Below, in pieces: positions 1-12,744 of a stretch of DNA of 64,000 bases (the first letter of the stretch is position 1; the number at the start of each line of letters is the position of its first letter). The position numbers and the translations under genes were made by a program. Location: IMG/VR virus record IMGVR_UViG_3300045738_001212, positions 1 to 64,000 of that record; one strand, given 5' to 3'. The notes beneath the pieces are model-generated. The model did not search any database, had not been told where the DNA came from, and saw nothing but the letters and a program-made list of their open reading frames with translations. This stretch comes from a virus.

Positions 1-149
1 ACTCCTTGCTCGTAAACTTTGACAACCTGAGAGAGGTTCGCCTTGTTGCCGGGGCAGGATACATTGTGGTCCTTTATTTTTCCTTCTAGAGCTTGAGCAA
101 GTCTGATCGAAAATTGGATCACCGGGTCTTGTTCTATGTTCTCTCTCAT
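1..149 (-). CDS. partial hypothetical protein, N-terminal 49 residues
   Basis: The reading frame starts at an ATG at 149 and stays open to the left edge, so only the N-terminus is present. It begins MRENIEQDPVIQF and holds one Cys-Pro-Gly motif. No Shine-Dalgarno is obvious before the ATG. It is divergent from the secreted-protein gene at 257, and the AT-rich 107-bp gap holds that gene's promoter. I do not recognise the family. Confidence 0.5.
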   Translation of the reverse strand, partial: MRENIEQDPVIQFSIRLAQALEGKIKDHNVSCPGNKANLSQVVKVYEQG

Positions 150-206
150 TTTTGTTATTATTTTCCGCTTAAAAAAAAGTTTTTCTAAATTTTTTTCGTT
201 ATTTTC

Positions 207-235
207 TTGACTTTTACCCCGAACCGTGGTATTCT
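207..235 (+). promoter_or_regulatory. sigma-70-type promoter for the secreted protein gene
   Basis: TTGACT (207-212), a 17-base spacer and TATTCT (230-235) precede a leader with the Shine-Dalgarno AAGAAAGGAA, then ATG at 257. Unlike the promoters of the 28-42 kb zone, this one gives a leadered mRNA. Confidence 0.6.
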
Positions 236-256
236 TTTATAAGAAAGGAACCCAAT

Positions 257-844
257 ATGAAAAAAATAGCCTTATTCCTGCTTGGTATTACACAAATTTT
301 ACCCGTTTATTCAGCAGAAAATTTCAAATTTCGAGATGGCACATCCGTCGATGGACGCATCTATGTAGAAAAGGGTTTTGAGCCTGATGGATATGGGATC
401 ATCTTGAACATAGAAAACAGTGTTTATGTTCACCATTACCCAGCGACGGACAGGTCTCTCTCTTGTCCCTTATTCTACTACGGCGGACCCAACCCATTTG
501 GCCCAACGCCAGTTTGTACTCCCTCTAGGATTTCGTTTTTTCATTTTGAAACGTTCACCTTAGCTGGAATAAAAGAAAGCGTAACTAGCATGGACATTCC
601 TAAAGAGAAGAAAAAGAAAGCTCTCGCTTCTATCGACAAAGCTCTCTCGGGTGAAATACCGGAAGTTATGACTAACCCGAAGTTGACAACTCGCTCTGCA
701 AATCAAAAATGGGAAATGTGGGTTGACATATCTCTAGGGAAAGAGTTTAAAAAGGGGACAATGATCTGGGGGAAAGACCTACATCTTCTCAAGAAGTATA
801 ACCCTGAGTATCGTAGTCTTTCCTATTCCAAAAAACGAAGATAA
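257..844 (+). CDS. putative secreted protein, 195 aa
   Basis: The N-terminus (MKKIALFLLGITQILPVYSAE) is a classical Sec signal peptide with likely cleavage after YSA around residue 20, so the protein should reach the periplasm. The mature part has three cysteines and a Lys/Arg-rich C-terminus. The ATG at 257 follows a good Shine-Dalgarno (AAAGGAAC) and its own promoter. Its 3' end overlaps the convergent C39-like lipoprotein gene by 66 bases, so the two transcripts are antisense there. No family is recognised. Confidence 0.7.
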   Translation: MKKIALFLLGITQILPVYSAENFKFRDGTSVDGRIYVEKGFEPDGYGIILNIENSVYVHHYPATDRSLSCPLFYYGGPNPFGPTPVCTPSRISFFHFETFTLAGIKESVTSMDIPKEKKKKALASIDKALSGEIPEVMTNPKLTTRSANQKWEMWVDISLGKEFKKGTMIWGKDLHLLKKYNPEYRSLSYSKKRR

Positions 845-1252
845 ATTCGGAGTTACAGGGAAGCAACCCCAATGATAGTTTAACGTCCCCTTGTCGCGAA
901 CCAGAACAATTGCTGTTTTATCAAAGGTTAATTTCTTCAATGATTCTACGGGGAGAATACTTATTTTAATATTTCGTTTGCTTAAGTAGCTTTTTATTTC
1001 TTCAGGGAACGTAATTCCCTTGGCTCGTTTATCGAACATTGACATCACATCTCTAAAAAGAGAGTAGCATTCATGGTTATCTAAAATCTCGCGACTGATG
1101 CTAAACCTCGAAGCGTCGAAATTCATTCTCTCCATCGCGTCATAAAGAGCCTCTGGACCGCAACTGCTATGATGAGGATACGAGCCTTTTTGAAAAACGC
1201 TACACCCCGTACAAAATAAAAAAATTAAAATACAAGTCCATAAGTGCTTCAT
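779..1252 (-). CDS. lipoprotein with a C39-peptidase-like (papain-fold) motif
   Basis: The 157-residue protein starts with a signal peptide ending in a lipobox (FLFCTGC; lipidated Cys about residue 17), which implies outer- or inner-membrane anchoring. After it, SSCGPEALYDAM matches the catalytic-cysteine block of C39/papain-fold peptidases (CGPxxL), and YHWGCFP near residue 128 could supply the histidine. Size and motif order fit a C39-like domain. Peptidase activity is inference, and the acidic triad member was not located. A promoter-like AAGTGTAAT lies just upstream, over the stop codon of the glycosyltransferase gene. The last 66 bases overlap the convergent secreted-protein gene. Confidence 0.65.
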   Translation of the reverse strand: MKHLWTCILIFLFCTGCSVFQKGSYPHHSSCGPEALYDAMERMNFDASRFSISREILDNHECYSLFRDVMSMFDKRAKGITFPEEIKSYLSKRNIKISILPVESLKKLTFDKTAIVLVRDKGTLNYHWGCFPVTPNLSSFFGIGKTTILRVILLEKM

Positions 1253-1263
1253 CCCACAAGGGG

Positions 1264-1272
1264 ATTACACTT
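1264..1272 (-). promoter_or_regulatory. AAGTGTAAT element upstream of the C39-like lipoprotein
   Basis: On the minus strand TTTAAGTGTAATC overlaps the end of the glycosyltransferase gene and lies 11 bases before the ATG at 1252. The same 9-mer occurs upstream of the genes at 19136 (minus), 54054 (plus) and 57004 (plus). No TTGACA-like -35 is evident. Confidence 0.4.
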
Positions 1273-2203
1273 AAATAGATGTTCCGCAATACTCTCGCTC
1301 TGAAATCCCCATGCTTGCAGAGCTTTCATCGTACATGACGGGCTCAGGGCGACGCAAATTTTTTCCTGAAGACGTTAACGCATCTTCGTGTATTACTTTC
1401 AGTTTATCTTCTGAAAGCCACTCTTTGAAGTGTTCGTAAATTGGGCCGGGGTCTGTTCCGAGTTCTACTGCTCCTAAAAAATAATTTCTTATTTTGTTGT
1501 TCAACGTTAGCGGATATTTTACTCCGTCCGGTCTTCCAAACCTATGCACCCATCTTAAGAAAGGGAGACATAAAGTTTTGTGTCCAGCTTTTCTATACTT
1601 CTCATGGATGTATCCTTCTTCTCCTCCAAACCCCCTGAATAAAGGATTGAAACCTAACCAGTTTTCTTTCTTAGCAGAAAAAACCCCTAGTCCCTGCATG
1701 GGAATTTCGAACGGTTCTGCGTCTGGATTTTTTGCTCTATCATCAGTTGCCCAAGTTCCGTACATCTGAGCCCTCCAAACGGGGTCAAAATGAGAAGAGA
1801 TGGTTTTTAAATCATCGTACAAAAGTGGCCCCTGCAATAAGTCTTTTGAGTCTGGATTTTGTTCGTAGTAGTCTATTAGTTTTTTTATGGACCCCGGAAC
1901 AAATAAAATATGGCAATCCATAGAAACAACATATGGAGCAGATGCATGTTCAAAAATTTTATTCCTGACAACTGTGCTTTGGTATTCTGTAAATGGTATG
2001 TATTTTGTCTTAGCCCAGTGCCCCGCAAGATTCTTGGTAATTTTACCATGTGGACCATCAGGGTTATTATCAACAACTAAAATCTCTATATCATCGATAA
2101 CCTCGGGGTGGTACATCCTCAACGCTTGAATAGAAAAGTATACCCCGTGATAATCATCGAAGGTGGCCATACCGATTGTTAGCTTAGGTCTTCTTGGGCT
2201 CAT
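1271..2203 (-). CDS. glycosyltransferase, GT-A fold, polypeptide GalNAc-transferase-like
   Basis: 310 residues. The N-terminus (KLTIGMATFDDYHGVYFSI...EILVVDNN) is the nucleotide-sugar half of a GT-A enzyme. The metal site reads MDCH (Asp96-x-His98), the DxH form typical of polypeptide N-acetylgalactosaminyltransferases rather than the DxD of ordinary GT2. The later PMQGLGVF (168-175), GFGGEEGYIHEKYR (191-204) and VHRF (His220) blocks line up with the PxxAGGLF, WGGENxExSFR and GHVFR blocks of GT27. The two genes upstream in the operon encode a Thr-rich mucin-like protein and a collagen-like fibre, so modification of virion protein Thr/Ser residues is a natural guess. Donor sugar and acceptor are not known. 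Confidence 0.75.
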   Translation of the reverse strand: MSPRRPKLTIGMATFDDYHGVYFSIQALRMYHPEVIDDIEILVVDNNPDGPHGKITKNLAGHWAKTKYIPFTEYQSTVVRNKIFEHASAPYVVSMDCHILFVPGSIKKLIDYYEQNPDSKDLLQGPLLYDDLKTISSHFDPVWRAQMYGTWATDDRAKNPDAEPFEIPMQGLGVFSAKKENWLGFNPLFRGFGGEEGYIHEKYRKAGHKTLCLPFLRWVHRFGRPDGVKYPLTLNNKIRNYFLGAVELGTDPGPIYEHFKEWLSEDKLKVIHEDALTSSGKNLRRPEPVMYDESSASMGISEREYCGTSI

Positions 2204-2258
2204 GCTGTAAAATCCTTATCAATCATAATATGCTTAAATAGTCGAGTTCGTCAACTTA

Positions 2259-2642
2259 TTAAGGCGCAGCGGTAGTCGTTGTCGTGGGTTGAGCAGTCGT
2301 TGTCGTCGTGGGTTGAGCAGTCGTTGTCGTCGTGGGTTGAGCAGTCGTTGTTGTCGTAGGTTGAGCAGTCGTCGTTGTTGTTGGATCGGGGGTCGTTGAC
2401 GTTGTTGTTGACGTTATTGTTGTCGTTGTCGTTGTTGGTGTTGGCGTGGTCGTACACTCGCAACTTTGCATATAATCGTGCCACGTTATCCAAGTGCCGT
2501 TTATGTTTTTATTCGCAAAACATATCTGTTCCCAAGTGCCGTCGGCTTTAGCGTATACGTCGGTTACGCATTCCCATGCGCCATTATCCCTTACAAACAA
2601 ACCGGGGATGCACGGGCCGGATGTGGTGGTTGTGGTTGGCAT
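2259..2642 (-). CDS. threonine-rich mucin-like protein
   Basis: 127 residues. The first 70 form a small Cys/Trp-containing domain (CIPGLFVRDNGAWECVTDVY, then WEQICF and WITWHDYMQSCEC). The rest is almost pure Thr with Pro, Ala and Gln, including four copies of TTTTTAQP from a 24-bp DNA tandem repeat at about 2270-2380. Such tracts are classic O-glycosylation substrates. The gene starts 3 bases after the stop of the 1301-residue collagen-like gene and sits next to a GalNAc-transferase-like gene. It is probably a fibre or tail-associated surface protein. No Shine-Dalgarno is seen, so coupling to the upstream gene is likely. Confidence 0.65.
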   Translation of the reverse strand: MPTTTTTSGPCIPGLFVRDNGAWECVTDVYAKADGTWEQICFANKNINGTWITWHDYMQSCECTTTPTPTTTTTTITSTTTSTTPDPTTTTTAQPTTTTTAQPTTTTTAQPTTTTTAQPTTTTTAAP

Positions 2643-2645
2643 GGT

Positions 2646-6551
<3,906 letters not shown>

Positions 6552-6567
6552 TTCATCTCTTCACAGC

Positions 6568-8328
6568 TTATGGGTCTACACAGTCTGTCCACGTCTGAGA
6601 GGCACCTTGACAATTGCCTTTAGTTAGGTACTGGTCATCGTCACAGAAGCCAGCTACCCCTCCGCAAGGGGCACTCCAAGTAAGCTTCCAAGTTATGTCC
6701 AGACCATTTTGATTATCAGGATAAGGGTAGTCTTTGGTTGATTCGGTGAATTTGGGTTTATTGGCTATTGTATTATAAGGCCATGTCCCGGTGTTGAAGG
6801 TGGGTAAAAATTCTCCCCCGGCGGGATGATTAGTTGGGTCGTAAGAACCAAACAAGGCGTCGAAGAATGGATATAAGCTATCCATGTTCTCACCTACACC
6901 GTCACCCTTGGCTCCCCCAAAAACTAATGATTTGTAAGGTATATATGTGCCGGGACTGGATGGGTCTTGCTGGGCGTTAATAGCAGTCCACGATAAAGTT
7001 CTGGTCAGGTGTCTGTCTCTATCTGTATCAATTGCCCCCGTGTAAAAAATATCAGAACTATGATTTAGGCTCGTGACACAAAATGGAGGTACCTGCCCGT
7101 TCTGAGCGGTTATACCTGCAAGTTCAATTTCTCCAACGGCATCATCTGGATTGGGACAAATGGAGCCTATTCTTCTATATTTTTTAAATCTTTCCAGCCT
7201 CTTCACGCCTGTTCGTAATTCGTTTGGCGTAGTAGGAGGGGGTGGCTCCCCACCACCTCCCGCTTCATCGGGCTCCTTCGTCAAGGCGTCGGGTAAATCA
7301 TAATAAAAATCCGGGAAACCTGTCGCGACGTATATGCCAGTCGTATTCCAGTGCAATGTATTATCACTAGCTACTCCCTGCATTTTGCCGTGGGTAAGCC
7401 TATAAATATTTGGCTTTGCTTTACCTCCATAATAATAATCATATAAATATTGAGTATCATCTGTAGAAAAATAAGCCCAAAAATTTCCAGTAGAAGAAGG
7501 CTCCAATGGCTCCCCGTAATCCAACATGACCGCATCGCCCGCTACAACTTTTGAATCTTCTCCACCGCCATAACCTCCCTCTTCTCCTTCTTCAAGCTTT
7601 GTCCCTTCACCAGCGACTACTTGAATTCCGGGATGTAGAATTCTTGCTTGTCCGGTCAAATATTGCCACCTGATTGAGTCAACACCCTGAGCGGTCACTA
7701 AACCAACGAAAGGATCAAAATCCCTGACAGAAGAATCGACGGTGAAGGTGAGCTTGTAGGATATAACTCCATAGTCTCCACTAGGGATAGTAAAGTCTTT
7801 TAGAACCCTGCTAAAAGCCGTAATGCCACTTAAGTCATCAGTAAAATGTGGAGGATAGTCCGTTGTTCTCTCCCCTAGTCCCCCTGTCGTGGCGGGGCTA
7901 GTCATGCACTCCCTAACGTGCATGTCTTCATCCATGTATGTCCCATTTAGTTCCGGTAGTCTCCATGCCCTGTGTAGTTCTACTATTCCTCCGTCCGCAG
8001 TATGGTCTGTCGTAAAACCGCATCCTCCCGGAATAAGTCCCGTCATCCACATAAAATTTTCCTTACGATTGGAATCACTGAATGGAGGCAGGGTATATAT
8101 GTAAGGGAACATTGACTTTTCCAAGCCTGTTGTGAACATCGTATTGGCAAGATTTCCAGAACCGACACTAAGGTACTTAAAACAAGCCGCAAAGGGCATC
8201 GTTAACGGGTAATTTAGCCCCGTCATGGTAATAAAATTACCGAAGTAATCCGACCCACTTAACAGTTCGTCTTGCTGGTTATAAATATCGACCTTAAATT
8301 GGCCGTCCAGAGTAATCATGCTAGGCAT
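6568..8328 (-). CDS. large structural protein, paralogue of the 1233-aa upstream protein
   Basis: 586 residues. The first 75 (GQFKVDIYN...LLSGSDYFGNFIT..TGLNYPL..FA.CFKYLSVGSG..ANTM) match the N-terminus of the neighbouring 1233-residue protein almost position by position, suggesting a shared attachment domain. The C-terminus shares TWSAPCGGVAG with that protein and then carries a short Cys motif (CDDDQYLTKGNC...WTDC). The Shine-Dalgarno GAGGAGG overlaps the end of the upstream gene. It is probably a tail or baseplate-associated virion protein; no catalytic motif was found. Confidence 0.65.
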   Translation of the reverse strand: MPSMITLDGQFKVDIYNQQDELLSGSDYFGNFITMTGLNYPLTMPFAACFKYLSVGSGNLANTMFTTGLEKSMFPYIYTLPPFSDSNRKENFMWMTGLIPGGCGFTTDHTADGGIVELHRAWRLPELNGTYMDEDMHVRECMTSPATTGGLGERTTDYPPHFTDDLSGITAFSRVLKDFTIPSGDYGVISYKLTFTVDSSVRDFDPFVGLVTAQGVDSIRWQYLTGQARILHPGIQVVAGEGTKLEEGEEGGYGGGEDSKVVAGDAVMLDYGEPLEPSSTGNFWAYFSTDDTQYLYDYYYGGKAKPNIYRLTHGKMQGVASDNTLHWNTTGIYVATGFPDFYYDLPDALTKEPDEAGGGGEPPPPTTPNELRTGVKRLERFKKYRRIGSICPNPDDAVGEIELAGITAQNGQVPPFCVTSLNHSSDIFYTGAIDTDRDRHLTRTLSWTAINAQQDPSSPGTYIPYKSLVFGGAKGDGVGENMDSLYPFFDALFGSYDPTNHPAGGEFLPTFNTGTWPYNTIANKPKFTESTKDYPYPDNQNGLDITWKLTWSAPCGGVAGFCDDDQYLTKGNCQGASQTWTDCVDP

Positions 8329-8331
8329 TAC

Positions 8332-11300
8332 TTAAGCCTCCTCTTCTATGCAACCAGCAACCCCAGCGCAGGGGGCCGACCACGCGATGTCCATATAAAC
8401 TTCTAGAGTATTTAAATTACTCATGCCGGGGTATACTCCCCCTTGATCAATCTCTTCTCTCTTGAACGAGTCTGCGGTAGCACTTCCTTTCGCAAAATTC
8501 GGCAAAAGCCTTGGAGATTCATAATGAAGGAAATATCCTTCAGGAGGAAGGAAGTCGGTCATCTTAATTGTTCCTTGGAATTCGGTAGTCGGATTCCAAT
8601 CCATGTCAACGCCAACTTCACCGCGACTGGCTAGTACGTAAACCGCATCAGTTCCGTGTCCGTACCATTCATTGGTTGGTGTCCAAGTTTTTCCTGCGTC
8701 TTGGCAAAGAGTCTTGGTAGCGTGGCCCCCGGCACTACAGCTTCCTTCGGTTTCATAACAATCTACTTCAGTAGTAAATTGAGTGTCTGAACAGGTGGGC
8801 GTTTGCTTTGCTGCCGGAGTCATATCGCAACCAGAGAATATAAAGGCCATCGTATTGCCATCTTGAGCGTCCAATCCGTCTCCTGATCTACGAGCTACCA
8901 TGTTGGTTGCTCTATCGGGATAACTTCCGAAGCCATCAAACATGTTTGTTACTACTCCCACGGGGTGTTCGTTTGAAGCTTGTTGAGCCCCGAAATAAGG
9001 ACTCATGCTTTCACCGAAAACACTTTCAGAGGAATCGGCAACGGTAGGAATCTGAACATAACCTGCTGGCGGGAATACAGAAGGATCAGTATCACCCACC
9101 CAAGTCGTATTGGTTATATTGCCGTTTGTTAAGTGAGCGGCGGGAACCAAGTAGCCCGTGACAGCTTGCACAATCCAAGTCTTACCTGCCGTTGTGCACT
9201 GATCTTTAGTTGCGTACTGGACATCATCACAAACGCCAGCGAAGGTCGTCATATTGTCTCTCAGGATACCCATAGCAACACTGGTATTCAACGAGGTTGA
9301 CAGGGCTTCCAACTCAATACCATCGTAAGGAATCGGGAATGAATCATCCAACTGCTTCCATTTACTGGTATCAGTTAAGCTATCCTCGGTGTTGTCGTCT
9401 ACCTTGGACATGTAGAGCAACGAGCCGTCGTTATCAACGATGTCCCCAATTGAGTAAGTCTTTGCCGTGTCATGCGCCCCTAAAGCTTGAGATTGTTGGT
9501 AACGGTCAACAGCGACATAACCAGTAGCTCTCGAAAGGAAGAATCCTACGTGTTGAGTGTTTGATACGTAATTTTCCGTGATGCTGGTAAGGGGTATTTT
9601 TTGTGTTGGATCAAGGGTTTGATTCACAAACGTATCCAAGTCCGTGTTGAAAGTAAGATCGGCAACCATTTGGTCCTGCGCCGAGAAGTAACCCTTCTCT
9701 GTGCTGGCCCAAGCATTAGTTGCTGTCCACTCTGAGGCAGCACTTTCACAATCTGTTTTGTTTGTGTCCGTGCCGTTAAGACAAGTTCCGTCAGTTTCAA
9801 GACAGGTTGCCTCAGTAGTATATTGAGAGTCAGAACAAGTCCATACGTCGGGGTCAGCGATAATTCCCAGCCCTGCGTCATAATAATGTAGGTCAGCTAC
9901 GCTAAAGTTAAGCTTTCCACCGTCTACATTCGGCCAGTATAAATCGTCGGTTGAGAACCACCGTGAGTATGCACCTTCGTCAGTGATTCCGGCGGCGGTA
10001 GGAGGTTCTTGAATTGCTGTTCTTGCTAGGATACCATCTGGATACCAAGTTTTAATATTAGCTTCACATTCAATCTTGGTCTCGTATTGAGTGTCTTCGC
10101 AAATCGGTCCTGTTTGTATTGCGATTCGATGGTCAGCAATTCCATAGTCTAAACTCGTAGGAAATAAATTCCCTTGAATTGCCCCAACTCCATAATAAAG
10201 CTCACCATCAACTACCACTTTCCCGGCGTTAACGTGATCTGGCGCAAAAGTCCCGGTATCGCCGGGGACGAGATAACCAGCGGTTACGTCATGCTCCCAC
10301 TCAAAGTCGAACTTCGCACCGGGTAGGGTATTTGCGGTTAAGGCGGTTGGTCCAGAAATGCGTACCGCAGTAGGATCAAGATTTATAGTCTCGTATGGCC
10401 ACTCAGTGTTAGTTGTTTGTGAACCTTCATAGAAACCGCTATGCCCAGTGATACGGCTTTCCGCAAGGTTGGGATCATAAACAATTGGTCCATGAATAGT
10501 CTCAAGGTTAAATCCACCATTCGTACTCGGTTGCGTGGTGAGTCTGGATTTAATGATACCCCTACCTCTTTCCGTCAGATAGCATCCATCAAACGCACGA
10601 TAATGCTGCATGACAGACCTTCCAGACGTGTCAAAGAACATGCAATCTACGGCTGGCCAATAGTCGTCACCATTTTTCATGGCGTAAACCAAGGAACCAA
10701 ATCTTGAATTATGTCCCAAGGCATTAATTGGCGTAATAAAAGCCTTTCTGACTATGTTCCTTCTTCGCCCCGTGAAGTCTGCAAGACTGACTCCAAGGTT
10801 GCTCATCATGCTTGAGTAAGCAGCCTTGAATCCTCTATCGAATTGATTTCCCTGCAACCGCTCTTTTCCATATGTAGCCATTGAAATTGCCGCGTCAGCA
10901 TCTGAAATATATCCATAATTGCTATCGTTAAGATCAACGCTTTGAGACGTGGATTGTGTATAATCGATTAAGCGAGGAGGCTTCTCATCATTCGGTGGCT
11001 TAAGCCTTATGCTTGGGTGATGTTCGAATGGACTACTGGTATCATCAGGATAGCTAGAAAAGGCCATCTTTGCGTTTTGTTGCGCGAGGATTTGATTATC
11101 TGGAACATTTGCGTTCTTGGCTAAGTCATGGTTGAAACTTAACGCGCATAAACCGTCAGTGGCATAAGCTTTATACACGTCTGTTTGACCTCCCGCGTGA
11201 CGATTGACATCGAATTGACCATTTTCAGGAGAAAAATAAATCGCAAGGTCTGATAGTCGAACCTGACTTGGTTCCATTGGGTCGCCGTACTTGGGAATAA

Positions 11301-12033
11301 AGGTGCGCCCCTGATTGTCAACGCATCTTAATCCGTGGTAACATTGTCTGTAGTAACCTGATAAGTGTCCGAAACTGTCAACTAGATGCTCTTGTTCTGA
11401 TATCTCTGCGTTGTCAGTTTTGAAGGTTCCATCATAAAAGTAACTAACGCCTGTATGTTTAATTTTTACATTCAACATGTAGGTGATAATAGTTTTCGTG
11501 CCAGAGGGAATAAGTACACTTCTCGGTACCCTGCTAAAAGCCCACTTTCCGGTTTCATCCATGCCCGTGCTAGGCGAAACAACAAACTCAGAGATAGGCA
11601 CGATGTCTTCTGTATAAACATTGTCTCCCGTGGGAAGTTTCCATCCCCTATAGAATGAGGGGCCGTCAGCACCAACAATTGTGCCACAGCTTCCTGCGCT
11701 ACTATTCGATTGCTTGTCTAAATGGGCATCGCCCAGATAATCCCACCATTGGATACCAATAACACCATCATCATAGTCCTTAACTTTGGCTGCGACAGGT
11801 GACCCAACAGGCATAAGCCCCGTAACATCCATCGTATTCGCCGAGCCATTCGAGCCAAGAGATAGGTACCTAAAGCAATCAGCAAAGTTATAATAAAGAG
11901 GGTAATGCAGACCTGTTTGAGTGATGAAATTAGAAAAGTAGTCGGTGGAATCTATCAGTTTGTCTTCTCGATTATAGATATCGACTTTGAACTGCCCTTG
12001 TAATCCATATTCTACTTGTTGTTGAATCTTCAT
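8332..12033 (-). CDS. 1233-aa structural protein with repeated Cys-motif inserts
   Basis: The N-terminal domain is shared with the 586-residue paralogue. The body contains at least four copies of a small Cys motif, C(S/E/D)DxQ(Y/F)xT(K/E)xxC followed by W (for example CEDTQYETKIEC, CDDVQYATKDQC, CSDTQFTTEVDC), and one CBM5/12-like stretch (TYSIGDIVDNDGSLLYMSK...W). It ends WSAPCAGVAG like its paralogue. The AGGAAAA Shine-Dalgarno lies before ATG 12033. A large virion component (fibre, baseplate or appendage) is likely; exact role unknown. Confidence 0.65.
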   Translation of the reverse strand: MKIQQQVEYGLQGQFKVDIYNREDKLIDSTDYFSNFITQTGLHYPLYYNFADCFRYLSLGSNGSANTMDVTGLMPVGSPVAAKVKDYDDGVIGIQWWDYLGDAHLDKQSNSSAGSCGTIVGADGPSFYRGWKLPTGDNVYTEDIVPISEFVVSPSTGMDETGKWAFSRVPRSVLIPSGTKTIITYMLNVKIKHTGVSYFYDGTFKTDNAEISEQEHLVDSFGHLSGYYRQCYHGLRCVDNQGRTFIPKYGDPMEPSQVRLSDLAIYFSPENGQFDVNRHAGGQTDVYKAYATDGLCALSFNHDLAKNANVPDNQILAQQNAKMAFSSYPDDTSSPFEHHPSIRLKPPNDEKPPRLIDYTQSTSQSVDLNDSNYGYISDADAAISMATYGKERLQGNQFDRGFKAAYSSMMSNLGVSLADFTGRRRNIVRKAFITPINALGHNSRFGSLVYAMKNGDDYWPAVDCMFFDTSGRSVMQHYRAFDGCYLTERGRGIIKSRLTTQPSTNGGFNLETIHGPIVYDPNLAESRITGHSGFYEGSQTTNTEWPYETINLDPTAVRISGPTALTANTLPGAKFDFEWEHDVTAGYLVPGDTGTFAPDHVNAGKVVVDGELYYGVGAIQGNLFPTSLDYGIADHRIAIQTGPICEDTQYETKIECEANIKTWYPDGILARTAIQEPPTAAGITDEGAYSRWFSTDDLYWPNVDGGKLNFSVADLHYYDAGLGIIADPDVWTCSDSQYTTEATCLETDGTCLNGTDTNKTDCESAASEWTATNAWASTEKGYFSAQDQMVADLTFNTDLDTFVNQTLDPTQKIPLTSITENYVSNTQHVGFFLSRATGYVAVDRYQQSQALGAHDTAKTYSIGDIVDNDGSLLYMSKVDDNTEDSLTDTSKWKQLDDSFPIPYDGIELEALSTSLNTSVAMGILRDNMTTFAGVCDDVQYATKDQCTTAGKTWIVQAVTGYLVPAAHLTNGNITNTTWVGDTDPSVFPPAGYVQIPTVADSSESVFGESMSPYFGAQQASNEHPVGVVTNMFDGFGSYPDRATNMVARRSGDGLDAQDGNTMAFIFSGCDMTPAAKQTPTCSDTQFTTEVDCYETEGSCSAGGHATKTLCQDAGKTWTPTNEWYGHGTDAVYVLASRGEVGVDMDWNPTTEFQGTIKMTDFLPPEGYFLHYESPRLLPNFAKGSATADSFKREEIDQGGVYPGMSNLNTLEVYMDIAWSAPCAGVAGCIEEEA

Positions 12034-12095
12034 GTTTTTCCTATTATTTTACAATTTAATTTAAAATTTTCAACCTAAATTAATTTAATTTTTAG

Positions 12096-12734
12096 TTACG
12101 CTATTCCGCCTAAATATCTCCCCGTCTTAAAGAAATATTGCGATTTCAATGTCCCCGGCTCTGCTTTGTCTGCACTCCACTTGAGTCTTCCCTTGAAGAA
12201 TTCTCCTGTTTCAAAAGCCATTGTCCCCCCCATGTTATCTTTCTGTATACCAAGCAGATTCCCCTTGGAGGGGACATGTCCCACCACTAGCGGTTCATCC
12301 CAATCAATACCTTTTTGCTCTACCGCTGGTATCGTCCACCTATAGTATCCGACTTCCCTCATTGAGGGTTCATAGTTTCCGCTAACATACCACATAATAG
12401 ATGGCTCATCCCAATCCATTGAGTTTACCAACCCAGTTGGAGTTATCGACAATGAGGGATAATCTACCGATTCTCCCCTAATGAGCCCGGTCTGTTGGGC
12501 GTTAAAATGGAACCTATCGTGTACTAGCGGGATAAAATCCCCCGACGTAATTAAATTAAAATTTTGAAGTGGATAATCAAAATAAATTACATCACAATGT
12601 CCTGTAAAACCCCACCTTAAAGTCGGCCTATCTATTCCGTAGAAGAAGGTCTTCTGGACATCCGTACCAATGTACCTAGCATTGCTAATGCCTAGATGCT
12701 CAATCTGCTGGAGTTGATTGTACGGATGCCCCAT
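12096..12734 (-). CDS. putative structural protein, 212 aa
   Basis: It lies between the tubulin-like GTPase and the 1233-residue protein in the virion operon. The sequence is rich in aromatic residues and Gly, with DWDEP repeated (MDWDEPSIMWYVSG and IDWDEPLVVGHVPS), suggesting two related beta-rich segments. No signal peptide or TM helix is seen. By position it could be a tail, head-tail connector or decoration protein. I do not recognise the family. Confidence 0.55.
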   Translation of the reverse strand: MGHPYNQLQQIEHLGISNARYIGTDVQKTFFYGIDRPTLRWGFTGHCDVIYFDYPLQNFNLITSGDFIPLVHDRFHFNAQQTGLIRGESVDYPSLSITPTGLVNSMDWDEPSIMWYVSGNYEPSMREVGYYRWTIPAVEQKGIDWDEPLVVGHVPSKGNLLGIQKDNMGGTMAFETGEFFKGRLKWSADKAEPGTLKSQYFFKTGRYLGGIA

Positions 12735-12744
12735 ACGTTACCGT

